Of a stretch of DNA of 64,000 bases, positions 58,141-64,000 are shown one piece after another (position 1 is the first letter of the stretch; every line of letters starts with the position of its first letter). Below the pieces are notes generated by a model. That model saw only the letters and a list, made by a program, of their open reading frames with translations. It had not been told where the DNA came from and made no database searches. This DNA comes from Nymphaea colorata. Taxonomy: Eukaryota; Streptophyta; Magnoliopsida; Nymphaeales; Nymphaeaceae. The position numbers and the translations under genes were made by a program. Where the stretch lies: NCBI RefSeq assembly GCF_008831285.2, contig NC_045138.2, forward strand, positions 21,981,934 through 22,045,933, read 5' to 3'.

Positions 58141-60520
58141 CCGCCGACACTTTCTGATGGGTAAAACTCCACCCTAATAATTGAGGCATCAAAGAGGAAG
58201 AAAGCGAGCCAGGTTGGACATGTGGGGATTAGAGTTTTGCTTTATTAACTTCATAGCTCCCACCCTACCAGAAAAGATCAGAAGTCATCTTGACCAGGTA
58301 AAAAAAAGTAATTAATAATATATATTCACGTTGGCTGCATGAACAATTATATATAATTTTTCCCGTCGAAACGGATCGGATTTGGGTCAGCTAACTTAAA
58401 TACTTGTAGAGAGAGAGAAAGAAAGTAAATTACAGAAGCTTCACCCTGACCCATGCATTTCTTGCTCTTTATTGAAAGAAAATGGGGAATGGTGCAAGAT
58501 TCACAGAACTGAATATAGAAATGATTTTGCCGACGGAAGGAGGAATCAACCTTGAGTTGGATCGAAGGAACTGATGATAAATTGATAATGACAGCGGTTA
58601 AACATGGTAAAGAAGGCTCCCGGCATTGAAAAGTTCAACGGTCATGGGGACAGTCGTCCACATGCGGGTGTCTCTGCAAAGTCATAGCCTCTCTCTCTTT
58701 CTCTCTCTTAACTGTTGCCTTTGATATTTTCCATGTTCTTTCTCTCAACCGTCCATTCTATGTTTTAGAGCAGCATCTATCTTCCAACATCGGTCAATAT
58801 GACTGATGTTTGTGCAATCGCCGTCGATACAATGATCAACGGTGGACTTAACCGTGAGCATGCTTTGATTCAATCAATGCTTTTACAAGAGAACTTTATT
58901 TTTTAAGATACATAAAGAACACTTGAGTTGAAAGGTGAACCATATATTCTTCGATGTCTTAAAACAATTCTCGAACTTGAAGGTAAAAAGAAAGAGTGAC
59001 TTTTATCTAAATCGAGTTGTCAATGAAAAATTTGTATTTCTATAGTATAAAGATGTGATGTGGTGAATGTGCTTAGCTTTTGTCTCTAGATTTTACATTG
59101 TAGAGACAGATGTGATGTTTAAGGAGGTAGAATAAAAGGAATTACAAGTCTTTCACCCCTCAAAACTATGGTCTTTTGATCATCAAAAAGACAACAAAAA
59201 AATGCCAGAGAAACACAATAACTTTCACCTTTTGTTCTTCTATTCACTCTTAGGTGATCTGAAATTTTTCTCGTTAGCAGCTCATTGCTAGTTGTTCCTC
59301 ATCTTTCTAAGGTCATGAGCTTCGCTGGGTGGAATATGGTATACCCATCAATTAAAGTATCGCAATCATACCATTTATGGTCTAAGAGAATAGCACACTT
59401 AAAAATCAAATAGACGATGCACTTTTTATACATCTGCTTGCTTAACCAGCTATGTTATGGCCTTCGAGGTAAATGACGATTAGCTAATAAATATTTGAAA
59501 AGGCAAAAATAAAGGCAAAACTATTAATTTGGACAAGATGGGTGCCGCCTTATTATCTTCATAGGTGAATTCCACTTAACTTTTCACTAAAAACCTGGCA
59601 AGAGATCTCAAAAAAAAGATTGGGCCGCACTTAGGAGTTCGGTTTAACCTTCCAAATCAAAGAAAAAAAATCGATGTTTAGATCCACCAACTAATGAATT
59701 CAGGTTTTACATCCATAAAGAAAGAACCGCAGAGATTGTGAACCCACCGAGCTCCCCCACCACTTTGTCACGAGGTTAAAAACTTAACGAGTATTTCACT
59801 AATTCTTCAATCGATAAGTGTGTAGACTTTCTCCACCATGGCAATTATAAATGTTTTTGTCTTGATGTGGTAGTGATAACCAGCAATATAAATATAAATA
59901 TGAATATAAATAAATTTATTATATATATATATATTTTTTTATACATATATATTGGGTATTTAATTGATGTATTTATATCGCTTTCTAAGCATGAAGACAA
60001 GAGGAGGAGAGACAGCTGGTGTTGAGGAGGAGAAGGGCCCCCAACCAGAAGTGGGTTGCGGAGTGTGGGACACAGAGCGGGTGCGGGCGCAGAAGGTTGC
60101 AGTGGGTGGTGGTGTGTGTTGTGCTGCTGACCCACCACGGTTTGTGATGGGAGGAGAGAATTTAGATTTTTCATTTTTCTTTAAATTGAATTAAATAATT
60201 GAACGAAAATTTTCTCTTCTCTAACCCAATGTTTTTCCTTTAATTAATTGAGAAGTTTGGAACCATTTCTCAAATTTGAGCCTTAAACCATTCGAGGTTG
60301 AGAGACTTAATCGCTTGTTCGGGGCTTAAAACTCCCTAGGTCATTCCCTCGCCCTTCGGTCTGATTTATGTCGGCTTTGACAAGGAGTAGGCACCCACCA
60401 ACTAGTTCATCGCACAAACATCTTGAAAACCTTTTTAAAGAAGAGAAATCTTGGGTCAGTCCAGCTACCATACCTAGAAGAAAAAAAACATCGGGCATTT
60501 ATCAGAATGACAATGGAGAC
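58141..60520. other. Gene-free spacer downstream of the CESA promoter
   Basis: AT-rich sequence with TA tracts near 59920. A plus-strand open frame (59964-60194) has a biased Gly/Val/Glu composition and no family resemblance. Nothing further is supported. Confidence 0.5.
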
Positions 60521-60524
60521 GGAG

Positions 60525-60690
60525 CTACATTATTGCTGGTGTTGGCACTTTGCCTACACCAACCCAAAAAAAAATTACACTATTTACATACAAAAAACTT
60601 CATTAATTTTCAGATTTTTATATATGAGTGCTCCTTAAGATTTGAATTTTACACTTGGAGTGCTCCTCAACTAGAAATTTTGGCTCCGCC
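60525..60690. repeat. Small element with ggagcc/ggctcc ends
   Basis: The left side reads gagacggagctaca and the right side ttggctccgccactg, an imperfect inverted pair around AT-rich DNA. The ccgccactg word also appears at the borders of 13525 and 62441. Likely a decayed non-autonomous element. Confidence 0.35.
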
Positions 60691-61959
60691 ACTGAATGGA
60701 GCTCGAATTCGATCTAAGGTAATCTAACTTAAGTTCAATAAGATTGAAGTAAATTATTTTAAAAAGAATTAGTGCTTTTTAACTTGTGAAGTTCAAGATG
60801 TAAAGCTTTGGATAAGTAGGAGTTGTTTGACAGCTAAGAACAACGTAAAATGGTGACCTTACTTGTATCGACATGCCGACATGTAGACATGGGTACGGCA
60901 ACACACTTGGATATGGCTTTTAAAAAAGCATATTAATTTTTACATTTTTATATTAATTTTTTAAAGTTTTGCTTATTATTTATCTAAAATGTCTTTTCCA
61001 CCTATTTTACATTTTCCTCACCCGTTTTATATTAATTTTGCATATTTTTTATAGAATTATATATACCTATAGATAATGACCCACCAAATCCGTAGTTTAA
61101 AACCTGCTCCGATTTCACAAGTAAAATGCTCAAAATTAAAGAAAAAAACGTGAATGTAAGATGCACATAAGTGTAGAGAATTTTTCATGGAAGCACTACT
61201 TATTATCTATAATCTCCAAAGAAGGAAGACAAGTTTCAGATTTACACAGACATACATGGAAGGGCAGGTGAAGAACAGAAAGGTTGCTCCGTACGTTAGG
61301 AGTGTTCACACTGCACCGTTTCCAACAGGGTCCACAACGATTGGACCATTAATTTTTATTGAACTTCCGTGGAGACATTTGACAACAACAAACATGGTTG
61401 CGTGATTCCTTCGAGTTATTTCTAGCATTTCGTTACTGAATTTGAAAATATCATTCATAATCAAACTATACTTTTTCAAATAAAAATATATTATTATTTA
61501 AACATGCATTTTAAAATATATATATTCTAACAACGCCGAGTTTACAATGTGTGTTACTTTTTCATTAAATATTTATTATTATTATTTTTTTAATTATCAA
61601 ATCATGAATGCAAGAACCAAAGCAAAATTTTTACCAAATCTCACTCCTTAACCTTTGAAATTAATATATAAACGAAAATCAGTTTTAACATTTGGGGCTG
61701 TCGGTGGCCTGCAGCCGAATTTGATATATGATAATATAAGAATCTAAGGGCTAGCGGGGCACAATTTATTATAGTGCATTGAGGCCCAATCATAATTGGC
61801 CACGTGGTCAGCAAGCTCATGGACAGCGACGTATCGATGATATTGTATTTGCTCCAGGCATCTTCATTAAGTGGTGCCTGCTCTCCCTACATTACATGTT
61901 GTAGGAGACTTCTTAAGGTGCCTTTGTGTCGCGCCCACTTGTAAGCGAGCTTTGTTGGT
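60691..61959. other. AT-rich spacer without supported genes
   Basis: Only short open frames occur, such as 61187-61405 (+), without similarity to families I know. Confidence 0.5.
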
Positions 61960-62006
61960 CAAGTTGTCAGTTCAATTCTTGTAGGTACTATTTTTTTTTT
62001 TTTTTT
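61930..62006 (+). repeat. Possible SINE with T-rich tail
   Basis: The sequence gcgagctttgttggtcaagt followed by cagttcaattcttgtaggt resembles Pol III A and B boxes, and a pure T-run of 16 follows at 61991. Plant SINEs often end in such T tails. No target duplication was checked. Confidence 0.3.
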
Positions 62007-62440
62007 GAATAAATGGTCGTGTTGCAGCCACTCAAGCCTTAAAGCTGGCTCTGAACCCTAACGGCAATGTCGTATGGGGAGGCTCGAGTTTCTCAGGCAT
62101 CACTTGCCCATGCGAAGCTAATGATTAGATGTACCGAGGGTGCGCCACCCTCAACCTATTATCAAACTCTAAATGGGTAGGACGCCATGGCTGCATTCTT
62201 AAGCCACGGTGCAAAATCAAGAGCTCTAATCGCATTTAGCCTCCATGGGAAAAACAGACTCTCATTTAGATGGCAAGATACTCCTAATAGCAATAAAGGG
62301 TCGTTTGGCAAAAGTAAATACATTGTTACTGTCAGAGTAAGAGTAGAGCTACATGTAGGCTGGCATGTTACTCACACCAACAACAAAATTTTTATTTATT
62401 TTTACAAATTTATATAACAGTACCCTATAGCCAAAAAATT

Positions 62441-62610
62441 ATTACCCCGCCACTGGTTACTGTCTCATGTCCTATTAATGTGCCTAGAAAATGAAATAGA
62501 TTTATGAAACATTGTAATAATATATTTCATAAATCTATTTTATTTTTTAGAACATATTTAGAGACAATAACAATGTGTTATTATTGTCAAACAGCTCTTT
62601 AAGGACATCT
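62441..62610. repeat. Decayed small element, member 2 of a two-copy family
   Basis: Shares the word order of 13525-13690. It also contains a perfect hairpin: aaatagatttatgaaa near 62494 pairs with tttcataaatctattt near 62525. Confidence 0.5.
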
Positions 62611-63450
62611 AATGAGCCATTATATGTAAAGGGAGATTTAATTGGATTTTTCTTATTTGGATTGAGACTCCTACTTGAACTTAGATTTGGAAATGAACTT
62701 TCTAAATCTAATTCAAATACGTGGAGAAAGACCAATCTCCCTTCTTGCTTTATATTTAACTAGGACGGCGAATTATTGTATCCACTTTCAACGCTTTTCT
62801 TTGAAGTTGATCTCACCGAACATGAACTTTATGCTAATTTGAAACTCAAGTTAATTTAATCCAAAGCCACAGTAGGAATAGCCTATGAGCCTTGAGTTAT
62901 GGAATATTACCATGCAATCCATTACGGTAAAAATGTTACGTTTGTTACATGTTATATGAGCCAATCTTAGAAGTATATTTAATTTGCCTCAAAAAATTGT
63001 GACGTCACAACTGCTAAGATAGACTATAAGAATTCACACCTTGTATATCAAGAAGAAGGAGCCAAGCATGGGCAAAACAAAAAAAATTTTATGAGATAGA
63101 CCGAATTAAAGTTTTTAAATTTTGACCAAAATTTTTATATAAAACAAACAAAACTTTTAAAAATTTACATGTAAATTTAAAAAAGAAATTGAGGTGGGCA
63201 AGGGCCCATATGAGCCAAGGGTCCTTCGTTCACCTTGCTTCTGGAGGTTAGGGCTGCATTAATAGCGATTAATGTCCGTAGAAATTAAGTTAATGATAGA
63301 CATTTTGGGAAACACTCAATGCCGAGTCTCTTTTAATACACATAGTGTAGCAAATTATGTTTCACAAATGCGACACTCTCGGGTTAAAAGATATAATGCA
63401 GATCCTTCCAAAACTATTTACTTTAAATAAACATTAAAAATAAAAAAAAA
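62611..63450. other. AT-rich spacer without supported genes
   Basis: Short open frames only; no element ends or RNA genes were recognised. Confidence 0.5.
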
Positions 63451-63659
63451 CCTCTAAAAAGAAAGATTAAAGGTTGGAAAAAATGTGGAGAGTGGTGACG
63501 GCACGGCAGGTGGAATTCCGTGACAAGATTCTCTAAACCAACTCCTTACTTGCTCTGCCATTTCTTCAATTTTTTTTCTTTTCTCATTTTCCTTCTTTCT
63601 CTCAATTATGTCATTGCAATATCTCATGTGCCCCAAACTACCCTCCCCCTCTCTCTTAC

Positions 63660-63915
63660 TGTCGGCGCCCCGATACACACGGCGTCGGCCCCTCGCCGCA
63701 ATGATACCGCGGCCGATACGTATACGTTCTTAAGTATCGGTAGGTATGTGGATGTATCGGTTGAAACACTGATACGAGACAGAAAACCACTGTTTTACAA
63801 CATCACAAAAACCGATACAGCCCACATTAGGCGTCGTCTCCGTCCAGAAGAGCCCACCTACGAAACGCCTCTGGGTCTACATTTTCCGATACGTATCATT
63901 ATTTTAATTTAGCCG
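63660..63915. repeat. Repeat with CGATACGTATCG-type words
   Basis: Words such as gccgatacgtata, aagtatcggtagg, aaaaccgatacagc and ttccgatacgtatcat recur in both directions. An open frame of 130 codons (63520-63912, +) crosses it, but its second half is made of these words. It is most likely a repeat and not a gene. Confidence 0.35.
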
Positions 63916-64000
63916 CTCGACCACCATCCTCCAATTAAACATAAAAAAATCAAAATTCGCCCCTACCGACACTGCCCTTCGCCATCACCAAACTCACTTT

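Overview
This is nuclear DNA of a flowering plant. Five spliced protein-coding genes have GT-AG introns (one is GC-AG). They sit in AT-rich intergenic DNA that holds LTR retrotransposons, decayed LINE pieces, small fold-back elements and a plastid DNA insertion. The intact genes are ordinary plant families. The species cannot be named from the sequence alone, and no bacterial or viral gene cluster is present.

Layout. 1-5.0 kb: decayed LINE reverse transcriptase pieces and a duplicated 0.37-kb segment. 5.0-7.8 kb (+): a membrane-tethered NAC transcription factor in five exons. 9.1-11.1 kb (-): a chitinase-like protein of the CTL1/POM1 type in three exons. 16.7-24.3 kb (-): a DnaJ co-chaperone with a DnaJ-X region in ten exons. 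24.3-29.1 kb: gene-poor, with fold-back type repeats. 29.1-29.5 kb: a degraded plastid psbB fragment. 29.8-35.3 kb (-): a nearly complete Ty3/Gypsy chromovirus with LTRs, PBS, PPT and a 5-bp target duplication, but with an in-frame stop and frameshifts. 36.39-36.46 kb (-): tRNA-Trp(CCA). 36.7-50.3 kb (+): a CLC-e-like chloride channel family protein in seven exons; its 5.4-kb second intron contains an internally deleted Copia element. 52.4-57.5 kb (-): a cellulose synthase catalytic subunit, CESA6-like, in 14 exons. 57.5-64 kb: repeats, with no supported gene.

How the genes relate. CTL1-type proteins and primary-wall CESA proteins both act in cellulose deposition, and both lie here on the minus strand about 41 kb apart. 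The NAC, DnaJ and CLC genes have no evident functional link to them, so I read the window as ordinary eukaryotic gene order. The exon models were built by eye from splice signals, reading-frame continuity and recalled family sequence. All five give an uninterrupted frame: 638, 303, 393, 805 and 1091 residues.

I did not find a convincing new biological system. The best leads are a start-stop upstream ORF that ends exactly at the CLC-e start codon, a (GA)28 tract that abuts the DnaJ start codon, a GC-AG intron in the DnaJ gene, retained-intron forms of the NAC gene that would lose the membrane anchor, and an in-frame 27-codon duplication in CLC-e.
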